Part shown: in pieces, positions 18,213-26,141 of the stretch | Numbering within the stretch: position 1 is the first letter of the stretch | How the letters are laid out: the number at the start of each line of letters is the position of its first letter | From: JBMOLL01 sp049325415 | GTDB lineage: Bacteria > Bacteroidota > Bacteroidia > Bacteroidales > GCA-2748055 | Direction of reading: 5' to 3' | DNA: 29,167 nucleotides | Assembly (NCBI GenBank): GCA_049325415.1 | Contig: JBMOLL010000135.1 | Span: 1-29,167 of the forward strand | Notes under the pieces: model-generated | Told to the model about the DNA's origin: nothing | Databases searched by the model: none | The model's input: the letters and a program-made list of their open reading frames with translations, nothing else | Program-made: the position numbers and the translations under genes

Positions 18213-19046
18213 TTAATCGAACGGAACCGCGTGGCAGCTCACCTGAACCTCCGTTTCCGGGAAGATCCCTGCCAGAATGCCATATAACTGCGGATCGTAC
18301 TCCTTCAGTTCCTTCCTTGTATTGATGGAATTATGCTTCCCGTCGGGTTTGGGAACCTCGGCATTCACATTGAACCAGTCCTGCACCCCCTCTGCAAAAT
18401 ATTCCCACACATTGGTTTTGGCATAGGTCCGCTCAAATTTCCCCTGTGCCACGGCTTCTTCCAGCGAATGGCGCAGCGTATCGTTAAAGCTCGGATTCAC
18501 ACTCAGAATTCCCACCCCGTGGATGGTATGGGCGAACTCATGGATCAGGATGTCTTCAGCATGGTACTTGTCGATCTGGTAACAGAGCAGGTTCTCCTCT
18601 GCACAGGTCGTCAGCGGCAGCTCTGCATCTCCCCCGAGCCCTCTTGCGCGCACATCCCAGTTGAGTGTGGTGTCGTACTTCAGATGGGCATGCTCGGGAA
18701 TATCGGTGGTCCCTTCATAGCGGGCCATCACCCCAACCCGGGTATTCCGGGTGGTCATCGCCTCCAGGATCTCCGGCGGCAGCGCATCGGTCATGAATTT
18801 GATGATATCGCAGGCCTGGTACAGTGCCGAATCGGGAACGCGCCACGAACTCACGATATGGATCCCGTTCACGTTGATGTACTTTTTGTAGAACGGATCG
18901 AGCTTCAGCTCTGCCGGAGGAGCGGTGATCTCCCAGTTGACAAGCACGGGCTCATCAGCCACTGCCTGATTGGTTTCTTCCTGCTGCCTGCCTTTACATC
19001 CGGCCAGGAGAAGAAGAAGGAAAAGGAGGATGATGGGGTTTTTCAT
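18213..19046 (-). CDS. HEFAH-motif zinc metallopeptidase-like lipoprotein
   Basis: A 277-residue lipoprotein when started at ATG 19046, which gives a textbook signal (MKNPIILLFLLLLLAGC, Cys17); an upstream in-frame ATG at 19079 would add 11 residues before it and is unlikely. The motif HEFAHTIH has His169, Glu170 and His173 as zinc ligands and catalytic base. Further on, NVWEYFAEGVQDWF offers Glu215 (or Glu219) as third ligand, a gluzincin-like pattern; the HEFxH plus E-[FY]-F-A-E layout resembles the anthrax lethal factor/Pro-Pro endopeptidase fold class (inference). The mature part starts with a flexible Gln/Glu-rich linker. It is last in the leftward operon, 67 nt after the S9 peptidase gene. 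Substrate unknown. Confidence 0.72.
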   Translation of the reverse strand: MKNPIILLFLLLLLAGCKGRQQEETNQAVADEPVLVNWEITAPPAELKLDPFYKKYINVNGIHIVSSWRVPDSALYQACDIIKFMTDALPPEILEAMTTRNTRVGVMARYEGTTDIPEHAHLKYDTTLNWDVRARGLGGDAELPLTTCAEENLLCYQIDKYHAEDILIHEFAHTIHGVGILSVNPSFNDTLRHSLEEAVAQGKFERTYAKTNVWEYFAEGVQDWFNVNAEVPKPDGKHNSINTRKELKEYDPQLYGILAGIFPETEVQVSCHAVPFD

Positions 19047-19113
19047 GGGATTAAAGATTAAAATTATTGTTGTAACCATGTCGAAGCGCCGTTTGCCCGT
19101 CCCGGGGAGCGGC

Positions 19114-21369
19114 CTATTTCAACGCCCCCCATGCCGGAGGTTCCTGCCCGAGCAGGTATCTCACAAAGAAATCCCGCCGCTTATGTTCACCATAATCACC
19201 TCCGAGGGTGTGATTGGAACCCGGAAGCACAACCAGCTCAAAATCCTTGCCCGCCTTGATCAGGGCATCCGCAAAGCGATAGGTCGAGGAGGGATCGACG
19301 TTGTCGTCCAGTTCCCCCACAATCAGCATCAGGTGCCCTTCCAGCCGGGCAGCGTTATCGATATTGGAACATTCCGAATACTCCGGTCCCACCGGATATC
19401 CCATCCACTGTTCGTTCCACCACATCTTGTCGAGCCGGTTATCATGACAACCACAGGCCGATACCGCCACATCATAGAAATCGGGATAGAAAAGCACGCC
19501 GGCACTGGAGTTCTGTCCGCCTGCCGATCCCCCGAAAATCCCTACCCGTGTGGTGTCCATGTACGGATACTTCTCTGCCGCCGCCTTGATCCACAGGATC
19601 CGATCGGGGAAACCCGCATCCTTCAGATTTTTGTAACACACATCATGAAAGGCCTTCGAGCGGTTCGAGGTCCCCATGCCGTCGATCTGGACAACGATGA
19701 AGCCCAGTTCGGCCAGGCCCGAGAATGGATAGGAATAGGGATAGAAACTCTTCTGTACAAAAGAGCTCTGGGGCCCGGCATAGATGTATTCAATCACCGG
19801 GTAGCTTTTCGACGGATCGAAACTGGTCGGCCGGTAGATGTTCCCCCAGATATCGGTCTTCCCGTCGCGAGCCTTTGCCACAAAGGGCTCCGGGAGCCTG
19901 TAGCCCCTTGCCAGGAGCTTGCTGATATCGGCTTTCTCCAGTTCCATGAGCACGGCACCCGTCTCTGCATTACGCAGGACCGTAACCTGGGGATGATCGG
20001 CACTCGAATACGTATCGATCATCAGTTTATTGTCGTCCGAAAAACGAGCCTGATGATTCAGTTTCTCCGGTGTAAGTTCCGTCAGCCCGCTGCCATCGAA
20101 ACCCGTTCTGAAATAATGGATGAAATACGGATCCTCATCGCTGTTCATCCCTGCTGCGGCAAAGATCAGCTGGCGGTTTTCCTCATCCACCTTTACCACT
20201 TCCCTCACGAGCCAGTTCCCTCCGGTGATCCGGTTGATCAGCTTTCCCGTGGTCCCGTCGAACAGGTACAGGTGGTTCCACCCGTCGCGCTCCGACGCCC
20301 AGATGATCTGCTCACCCTTGTTCACGTCATAGCAGTAGTGCTTACCGCTGTAATCGATAAAGGTCGGGCTTTTCTCCTCAATGAGTACCCGGGCCTCCCC
20401 GCTGCCGGCATCCACCCTTACCACCTGGTATAGCTGATGCCCTCTCTGGTTATACTCAAAGGTGAAGGCTTTTGAATCGCCGTTCCACGACAGGTTCTCA
20501 AGCGAGAACTGCTCCAGGTAAGGCGTGGCATCCACTCCGATCTGCTTCATCTCCTCCACGCTGAAAAGCACCGGGAACTTCACCGGCAGGGCATCGCCGG
20601 CGCGCAGGTATTCCTTCTGGTAAAATTTCGGCAGGAACTGATCGGAGGGTGACGATTCCACTAAATACATGTATCGTTTGGTATTCGGCCTGACCCGTAC
20701 GCCCGCGATCTTCTTCGAGTCGGGCGACCAGTACAGGTAGGAGGAATAGGGTTCGCCCTCGGAACCGTCGAAACTGAGCTGGGTTTCTTTCCTGCTTTTC
20801 AGGTCCCTGACAAACAGGTTGTAATTTTTAATGTACGCCTGGTAAAGACTGTCGGGCGAGCTGACCGGGTCGTTCCCCAGTTCATCAAAACTGTTGCCCC
20901 AGTACCCTTCCCGACGATCGGGAAGTTCGCCCAGCTTCTCGATCTTATAATCTTTCAGCCGGCAGGAATAGCGGGTCCGTTCCGACAGGAATTCGAATGA
21001 TTTCAGGTCGTCGGAGAACTTCAATCCCCTGAGCTGCAGGCTTTCGGGCTTGAGCTCCTTTCCGCTTGCTGCCTGGAACGCCTCGCAGAACTTCTTCGTA
21101 TCCAGGGCACTCTTACGGCTTTTTTTATCCGCATCGACCAGGTAATACCGTGTCCCGTCCGCGGTCCTTGCAGAATACCAGAAGGAATGGCTTTCCCCAA
21201 TCCAGTCCGATTGCAGAACCAGGTCGTTCACCATATTTGAAAATTCACGCAGTGAATCGGCCCGGAGGTAAGCCGCCTTTAGGTCTTCAGACTGAGCTCC
21301 GGCTGTGGTTGCCATAAGCAGGAAGGCAGACAGGACGGTCAGAACTCTAAGGTTGTTGTGTCTGTTCAT
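19114..21369 (-). CDS. DPP-IV-like S9 family serine peptidase
   Basis: A 751-residue exported peptidase with a signal peptide ending near TAGAQS (residue 26). Residues about 50-530 form the DPPIV N-terminal beta-propeller (repeated strands such as YLYWSPDSKKIAGVRV, WNHLYLFDGTTGKLI), and about 540-750 the alpha/beta-hydrolase Peptidase_S9 domain. The catalytic triad is visible: Ser615 in GGSAGG, Asp688 in GELDDNVDP and His720 in PGSNHTLGG, with spacing close to human DPP-IV. The family usually removes N-terminal dipeptides with Pro or Ala at the second position, and some members are acylaminoacyl- or oligopeptidases; the exact specificity cannot be read because the Glu-Glu helix of true DPP-IV was not identified with confidence. 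It is periplasmic or outer-membrane associated and is the middle gene of the leftward operon, 49 nt after the T9SS cargo gene. Confidence 0.9.
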   Translation of the reverse strand: MNRHNNLRVLTVLSAFLLMATTAGAQSEDLKAAYLRADSLREFSNMVNDLVLQSDWIGESHSFWYSARTADGTRYYLVDADKKSRKSALDTKKFCEAFQAASGKELKPESLQLRGLKFSDDLKSFEFLSERTRYSCRLKDYKIEKLGELPDRREGYWGNSFDELGNDPVSSPDSLYQAYIKNYNLFVRDLKSRKETQLSFDGSEGEPYSSYLYWSPDSKKIAGVRVRPNTKRYMYLVESSPSDQFLPKFYQKEYLRAGDALPVKFPVLFSVEEMKQIGVDATPYLEQFSLENLSWNGDSKAFTFEYNQRGHQLYQVVRVDAGSGEARVLIEEKSPTFIDYSGKHYCYDVNKGEQIIWASERDGWNHLYLFDGTTGKLINRITGGNWLVREVVKVDEENRQLIFAAAGMNSDEDPYFIHYFRTGFDGSGLTELTPEKLNHQARFSDDNKLMIDTYSSADHPQVTVLRNAETGAVLMELEKADISKLLARGYRLPEPFVAKARDGKTDIWGNIYRPTSFDPSKSYPVIEYIYAGPQSSFVQKSFYPYSYPFSGLAELGFIVVQIDGMGTSNRSKAFHDVCYKNLKDAGFPDRILWIKAAAEKYPYMDTTRVGIFGGSAGGQNSSAGVLFYPDFYDVAVSACGCHDNRLDKMWWNEQWMGYPVGPEYSECSNIDNAARLEGHLMLIVGELDDNVDPSSTYRFADALIKAGKDFELVVLPGSNHTLGGDYGEHKRRDFFVRYLLGQEPPAWGALK

Positions 21370-21418
21370 TTTATTCTCAGGTTAGTTGAAGTAAGGCTCT
21401 AAGTTCTCACTTTTTCGT

Positions 21419-24058
21419 TTAATTGACCACCAGCCGGGAAGAAAAAACGCCCTTGCTGTCGCGGATATTCACCACGTAAACTCCGGCTTCCAGCCCGCAT
21501 TCCGTGGCCTGGAGCTCAATGCTGGTCCCGCTGCTTTCGGTGCTGTACACAACCTGTCCCTGCATGTTGATGATCCGGATCGATTTTGCACCCGGAAAGC
21601 CTTCTGCGGTCTCCAGGGTAAAGGAACCGGTGTGGGAAACCGGGTTCGGGTACATTTTCACACCGGTGCCGGTGGCCGAACTGATCTTCAGCGTGGGATC
21701 GACATACCAGTCGGGATCGACCACATCGGTAAGGCTCAGGGTATGATCGTACCATTTTTTATACACGCTGGCCTTCCGGAAGATCCCTTTTACCATCTGC
21801 AGTTTGTAGGTGAAATGGGCTTTACGGGTCTCTTCTCCCTTATAAATGTAATCGGTGTTGCAGATCACGGCGAGCACCACTTCATTGGCCGGCCTGTCTT
21901 TCAGGTATAACGTGCAGTTGCCCGATGAAACCGGTTTGCTGTACACCGTTTCGCCATCGGCAGTCCGGTAGCAGAGCTGGCAGGTCATGTTGGGAAAATC
22001 GGGCATGAAATTCACTACCACCGTGTCGCCCATGCCGGTAACATTCAGGGGGATCTGGTTGCCGCCCGACCAGCCGGGAGTGGTCCGGTATTCGGGGGTA
22101 AGGGTATTCGTTGCCGAGTCGAGCAGGGTTCTCACATAGGGCGTGGCTTTCCAGTTATCGGGGGAGAGCCAGGAGGGCTGCCATTCGGCGTGAATGGAAA
22201 TACCGAAATTTGCGTTCAGTAAGGCTTTAACCGCTCCGGTCCACTGTTTCATGTCGACCAGTGCCTGCTTGGCCCGGTATTCCATGATCAGGCGGCGCAT
22301 CTGCATGTCGCCAAGGGTATCGGCCATACCTTCCAGTACCCGGGTGGGGCAGTTCCTCCAGATCCAGGCCACGCTTCCGGTACCGAGTACTTCGCTGAGA
22401 AAAGTCGGGAACATATTGCCATACTGGTTCCCGCCGAGAAGGTTCCTCCAGGTGCAGATCTGCTGACTTCCCTGGAACATATTCACCCCCTCTGCGCTGG
22501 GTCCGCCGAAACTGTCGTCCTGCAGCCAGCCCGTATAGCATTCGATGGGCATGAAGGGAGCAATCATTGTCGCGGCATTCAGGAAACCCATCGAGCTGTA
22601 GTTGCCCGACCGGCGTGAGGCAGCTTCCTGCTGAAGCCAGGTATTGCCTCCCTCGTGGAACCAGGCAGCATTTTTACATCCCGGGAGATCGGCGAGTACC
22701 GAATGGATCCCTTCATGCACCACAGCTTCCTGCTGTCCGTACCTGTCACTGTAGGTACACGACGGATCGAAGCAGTATACCGGGTAATACGACAGGTGGA
22801 CCATCGGCCAGGATTCGCCGTTGTAAAAGATCGATCCCTGCCAGCCTCCCAGTGCATTGGAATCGGCATCATCGGCACAAAGAAGACCCGAACCGTAGAG
22901 ATAGATGGCGCTCCGGTATCCCCTCTTGGCCCTTTTATCGGGAGGCCAGCCCAGGGTATCCCTGAAATAGGCAAAGTCTGTGTTCATTTTCTCCAGCATG
23001 GGATAAATGGCGGCCTCGGTCACCACCGAACGTTTCCACGGACCCCAGCGGAAGGTCCACCAGCGGTCGGAAATCGTGCCCACCACATCCGGACAGTCAT
23101 CGAGCACCTCGGTGGGTTCCTGGATGGCCGGGAATTCATTTTTGAAATTATAATCCAGGGTCGGATTGTATGCCGGCCAGGAATAGGCCTGTCCGCGGGT
23201 ACTCTCATCATCAACCGTGACCCAGAGGGCATTTCCCGGGAGCGACAGGTTGCCGCCAAGGTCGAAGGCCCTTACTGCCACATGGTAAACACTCCCGGCA
23301 ACCAGACCTTCAATAGTGGCCGTGGTATTATCGGTTGTCATTTTGACGGTATCGTTCAACAGAACATAGTAGCCTCCCACACCCAAGTTATCGGTTGAGG
23401 CCTCCCAGGTGAGCGTGATGCTGCTCCCGGTGGAGGAAACCACTTCGGGCAAACCCGGGGTCGTAGGTTTTTCGATATCGGTGCTGCCGGTCTCCGTGGT
23501 TCCCCAGACCCTGAACTCCAGGATCCCTGTCGATTCGACGTTATTCCGCATCAACACCCGCAGCCTGTTGCTGTGAACATCGCCCAACGGAGCATAATTG
23601 AACTGGTTCTTCACACAGGGCACCGGGATGCTGTCGGTCCATTCCCCGTTCACCTCATACTGCAGCCAGGCAACATTGGGAGTAAGCACCCCGCCGTTAT
23701 CATCAAACCAGTAGATCTGTGCCGAGTGAAGAATAAAGGTGCGGTCCCAGGTATATTCCACCCACTGGACAGAGTTTGGATTGTACCAGTTCCCATATGC
23801 CCCGTGGGTTTTATCGTTTGAACTTGAGGGGGTATAACCGTCGTTCACCGCCTCCAGTTTTTCCCATCCCGAAACATAGGAGGTCGAAGGGGTCGCTGCC
23901 AGCGCAATATTTACGCTGTCGCCTGTTTCAGCCATATCCGCATACAACGGATTCCACACATAGCGAAAATTTTCCGGCGTACCGGCAAAAAGGCTGAGGG
24001 AACAAATCCCGGCCAGCAGTACGAGGGTGAGCGCTGTTTTCTTGTTTTGACTTTTCAT
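21419..24058 (-). CDS. T9SS-secreted multidomain protein: discoidin-like, FnIII, HEGIH putative metallopeptidase, sorting domain
   Basis: An 879-residue protein exported by Sec (signal peptide to about SLFAG, residue 26) and then by the type IX system. Domains in order: F5/8-like module (about 50-187; SYVSGWEKLEAVNDGYTP, GAYGNWYNP, YWFDDNGGVLTP, ILEFRVWG); fibronectin type III (about 199-284; SITLTWEASTDNLGVGGYYV); an unassigned domain (about 300-700) with VVHEGIHSV (His448, Glu449, His452) and, 16-17 residues after His452, WFHEGGN (His468, Glu469); then a linker and a T9SS type A sorting domain (about 805-879; MYPNP, INMQGQVVY, GVYVVNI). HExxH followed by a second HE suggests a zinc peptidase, but I cannot place the family (DUF6055 came to mind, unverified). 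It is the first gene of the leftward operon and probably defines its surface or secreted function. Confidence 0.75.
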   Translation of the reverse strand: MKSQNKKTALTLVLLAGICSLSLFAGTPENFRYVWNPLYADMAETGDSVNIALAATPSTSYVSGWEKLEAVNDGYTPSSSNDKTHGAYGNWYNPNSVQWVEYTWDRTFILHSAQIYWFDDNGGVLTPNVAWLQYEVNGEWTDSIPVPCVKNQFNYAPLGDVHSNRLRVLMRNNVESTGILEFRVWGTTETGSTDIEKPTTPGLPEVVSSTGSSITLTWEASTDNLGVGGYYVLLNDTVKMTTDNTTATIEGLVAGSVYHVAVRAFDLGGNLSLPGNALWVTVDDESTRGQAYSWPAYNPTLDYNFKNEFPAIQEPTEVLDDCPDVVGTISDRWWTFRWGPWKRSVVTEAAIYPMLEKMNTDFAYFRDTLGWPPDKRAKRGYRSAIYLYGSGLLCADDADSNALGGWQGSIFYNGESWPMVHLSYYPVYCFDPSCTYSDRYGQQEAVVHEGIHSVLADLPGCKNAAWFHEGGNTWLQQEAASRRSGNYSSMGFLNAATMIAPFMPIECYTGWLQDDSFGGPSAEGVNMFQGSQQICTWRNLLGGNQYGNMFPTFLSEVLGTGSVAWIWRNCPTRVLEGMADTLGDMQMRRLIMEYRAKQALVDMKQWTGAVKALLNANFGISIHAEWQPSWLSPDNWKATPYVRTLLDSATNTLTPEYRTTPGWSGGNQIPLNVTGMGDTVVVNFMPDFPNMTCQLCYRTADGETVYSKPVSSGNCTLYLKDRPANEVVLAVICNTDYIYKGEETRKAHFTYKLQMVKGIFRKASVYKKWYDHTLSLTDVVDPDWYVDPTLKISSATGTGVKMYPNPVSHTGSFTLETAEGFPGAKSIRIINMQGQVVYSTESSGTSIELQATECGLEAGVYVVNIRDSKGVFSSRLVVN

Positions 24059-24309
24059 AAACTGAACTGGTTTTTCAAGGTTATAGGTCCATTATGTGGC
24101 AGAACCGCAGATTGCAGGTTTTACCGATGTAATTTTACAATTTATCCCTCGTTATGATCAGGAGGATTGTCTCAAATACGTGGACAATCATTGCAAAACC
24201 CCAAGGATTATTGCAAATACTGACCAATCTGCAGGCAGCCGGCCGGAACATTTTTCGCGGCGCACGCATCCCTGCCGGTCGTTCAGGCATCCTGAGAAAA
24301 ACAAAAGGC
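24059..24309. promoter_or_regulatory. Divergent promoter region with two ATTGCAAA direct repeats
   Basis: This 251-bp gap separates the leftward peptidase operon from the rightward lipoprotein gene and must hold both promoters. ATTGCAAA occurs at 24190-24197 and again at 24210-24217, exactly 20 bp apart (about two helical turns), a layout suited to a dimeric regulator; a weaker ATTGCAGG lies near 24113. No clean TTTG-N19-TAnnTTTG promoter is seen on either strand. The reading frame open from 24154 into the lipoprotein gene is judged not coding before 24310. Confidence 0.4.
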
Positions 24310-24996
24310 ATGAAAAAGCTGTCTCCCCTCGTGATATTACTCCTGCTGCTGGCACTGTCGTGCGAAAAAAACGAATACACCGGACCCTATATCTATAACG
24401 GCGTCGACGAAGTCATTGATACGGCCATCACCTGTGCCGACACCCTGCTCATTACTTTCGGTTTCTTCGGCGATGAAGAGGGGATTTCCATCTACCAGCC
24501 ACCCCTGCATGCCGCTTCCTGTGTGCTGCTGAATGCGCAATGGGAGGAGAGGATCCTGGAATATGTCCCCGATGAAGGCTTTTTCGGCCTTGATTCCCTG
24601 ATGATTGTCACCAGCAGGGGCTCCGACGGCGCCTCGCCGGCCACGGATGTGGATTCGGTGCTGATCCGTATCTCCGTTTGCGGTCTGGAATTAAAGCAAC
24701 TGTCGGGCACCTGGATCCTGGTGCAAAGCTGCGGTGGCTATACCGGCCAGTGCTGGTACCCGGCCGAAGGTACGGAACAAAAAATTGTGATCACCCCCGA
24801 TCAGCAGTACCGCGAGTACCTGAACGATTCCCTGCTCTCTGTGCGCTCCTTCACCCTTACCGAAGCCTACGAAAGCGGTCAGACCATTATCCGGGGCTTT
24901 GTGTTCGGCGATAATCCTCCCCGCTGGTACTGGTTCAGCAATGACCACCTGAATGTGCAGGGCGGTGATTTCGTTTCACAGTACCGCCGTAACTGA
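24310..24996 (+). CDS. Lipoprotein with cadherin-like Ig repeat and lipocalin-like C-terminal domain
   Basis: A 228-residue lipoprotein. ATG 24310 is chosen because it begins a clean lipoprotein signal (LLALSC, Cys18, then EKNEY); an in-frame ATG at 24154 would put 52 hydrophilic residues before it. The first half (about 20-135) resembles a bacterial cadherin-like/VCBS-type Ig repeat: ILEYVPDEGFFGLDSLMIVT matches the usual Y-x-P-x-x-G-F-x-G-x-D-S pattern. The second half (about 136-228) starts LKQLSGTWILVQSCGGYTG and ends with a strand-rich region (WYWFSNDHLNVQGGDF), as in lipocalin-like domains. I do not recognise a specific family and no function is implied. It is likely monocistronic: divergent from the peptidase operon and 191 nt before the dehydrogenase. 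Confidence 0.65.
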   Translation: MKKLSPLVILLLLLALSCEKNEYTGPYIYNGVDEVIDTAITCADTLLITFGFFGDEEGISIYQPPLHAASCVLLNAQWEERILEYVPDEGFFGLDSLMIVTSRGSDGASPATDVDSVLIRISVCGLELKQLSGTWILVQSCGGYTGQCWYPAEGTEQKIVITPDQQYREYLNDSLLSVRSFTLTEAYESGQTIIRGFVFGDNPPRWYWFSNDHLNVQGGDFVSQYRRN

Positions 24997-25075
24997 GCCC
25001 TCTCCCCGAGCTGCCTGAATAACATCTTTTTTTCTTTTGCGGTATTCCCTGAATGCCGTAACTTTCATCTGACCA

Positions 25076-25100
25076 TGCCGGGACAGGGGCTATCCCGGCA
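25076..25100. promoter_or_regulatory. 8-bp GC-rich hairpin upstream of the SDR gene
   Basis: TGCCGGGA (25076-25083), nine-base loop, TCCCGGCA (25093-25100). No T-run follows, so a terminator is unlikely. The rest of the 191-bp gap also contains CCGGA/TCCGG near 25113-25130 and two CCCGGG hexamers near 25148-25164. It could be a leader structure or operator. There is no gene in this gap. Confidence 0.3.
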
Positions 25101-25187
25101 CCTGACCTGCTTGGAGCCGGACCTGTTCCGGAAACCTTTCAAAACAGCCCGGGTGGAGCCCGGGGTTTGCCAAACAAACTCCGACCA

Positions 25188-26024
25188 ATGTACTGGAACG
25201 ATAAAGTGATCATTATAACGGGATCGGGTCATGGCATCGGCCTGGCCACGGCGCTCGAAGCCGGATCTCAGGGTGCACGCATTGTCCTCAACTGCCGGAA
25301 CAGCGACCGGCTCGAAAAAGCTCTCCGTTACCTGCACGAAAAAGGGATCAACGCCATCGCCTGCCAGGGCGACATCTCCGATCCGGAAACCTGCACCAGC
25401 ATTGCAGCCCAGGCCTTTACCCACTACGGCAGGATCGACCTGCTGATCAACAATGCCGCCATCAACGCCGTGGCTTCCTTTGAGGAAATGCTGCCGGAGG
25501 TGTTCAGGACCGTGATCGGGATCAACCTGCTGGGCTCGGCGAACATGGCCAGCGCCGTTCTGCCCTACCTGCGCGAACATCGTGGCGGGATCCTGTTCAC
25601 CGGAAGCCTGATGGGGATCCACGGCATGGGCAATTACTCGGCCTACAGCTGTTCGAAAATGGCCCTCCGCGCCCTTACCGAATCGCTGCGCATCGAACTG
25701 GAGGATAGCGGCATATACATCGGACTGGCCTATGTTGCCTGCACTGATAACAGCCCCGACAAGACCTTCCTGAATAAACACGGCGAATGTGTCCCGGAAC
25801 CTCCGCGACGGAGGATCAATTCCCAGCCGGTGGGCAAGGTGGCCCATACCCTGCTGGAAATGGCCCGGAAACGATGGCCGCTAAAGTATTTCACCCTGCT
25901 GGGAAGGATCAACGCGCTGGTAAACAGCCTTTTTCCGGGGATCATCCACCGGGTGTTCCGGAAAACCTATATCAGCGACCGCAGGGTCCAGGCGGCAGCG
26001 GCGGAAAGAGAAGCCAGGCTGTAA
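25188..26024 (+). CDS. Classical short-chain dehydrogenase/reductase (SDR)
   Basis: A 278-residue NAD(P)-dependent oxidoreductase started at ATG 25188; a TTG 21 nt upstream is possible but adds only a non-conserved heptapeptide. Rossmann motif TGSGHGIG near residue 11, CQGDISDPET for the adenine-binding Asp, INNAA in the middle, and the catalytic set Ser140 (TGSLMG), Tyr153 and Lys157 (YSCSK). After the Tyr/Lys the LRIELEDSGIYIGLAY strand is normal. The C-terminal ~50 residues are basic (KYFTLLGRINALVNSLFPGIIHRVFRKTY), as in SDRs that associate with membranes or act on lipid-like substrates. Cytoplasmic, no signal peptide. Substrate unknown. It is not obviously linked to the PUL. Confidence 0.88.
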   Translation: MYWNDKVIIITGSGHGIGLATALEAGSQGARIVLNCRNSDRLEKALRYLHEKGINAIACQGDISDPETCTSIAAQAFTHYGRIDLLINNAAINAVASFEEMLPEVFRTVIGINLLGSANMASAVLPYLREHRGGILFTGSLMGIHGMGNYSAYSCSKMALRALTESLRIELEDSGIYIGLAYVACTDNSPDKTFLNKHGECVPEPPRRRINSQPVGKVAHTLLEMARKRWPLKYFTLLGRINALVNSLFPGIIHRVFRKTYISDRRVQAAAAEREARL

Positions 26025-26088
26025 AAACTGGTCTGTTTACAACGATTATTCGGTCAACCCGGTGATTTTCCGGCACAGAATTTTCATT

Positions 26089-26118
26089 TTTGGGAATCAA
26101 TATTTACATTCAACTTTC
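26089..26118 (+). promoter_or_regulatory. Possible Bacteroidota-type promoter of the M28 gene
   Basis: TTTG at 26089-26092, 18 nt spacer, CAACTTTC at 26111-26118 compared with the TTTG / TAnnTTTG consensus. The -33 box is exact, the -7 box is partial. It lies 23 nt before the ATG at 26142 in the 117-bp gap after the SDR gene. Confidence 0.25.
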
Positions 26119-26141
26119 ATTTAATCAATCCAACATTACTG

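Noticed and set aside
17676..18216. Short frames with ATKAPGHKESQRI and SPQRHQDTKNHKGF translations
   Set aside because: They arise from the CACAAAG repeat family in different frames, recur at 27973-28290 with the same wording, and have no gene-like start or context.
18970..20433. 487-residue + strand open frame opposite the S9 peptidase
   Set aside because: The - strand frame has a complete catalytic triad and family match; the + strand product has no motif and is a shadow.
24154..24309. Upstream start for the 228-residue lipoprotein
   Set aside because: The added 52 residues have no signal and bury the lipoprotein signal inside the protein; ATG 24310 is far better.
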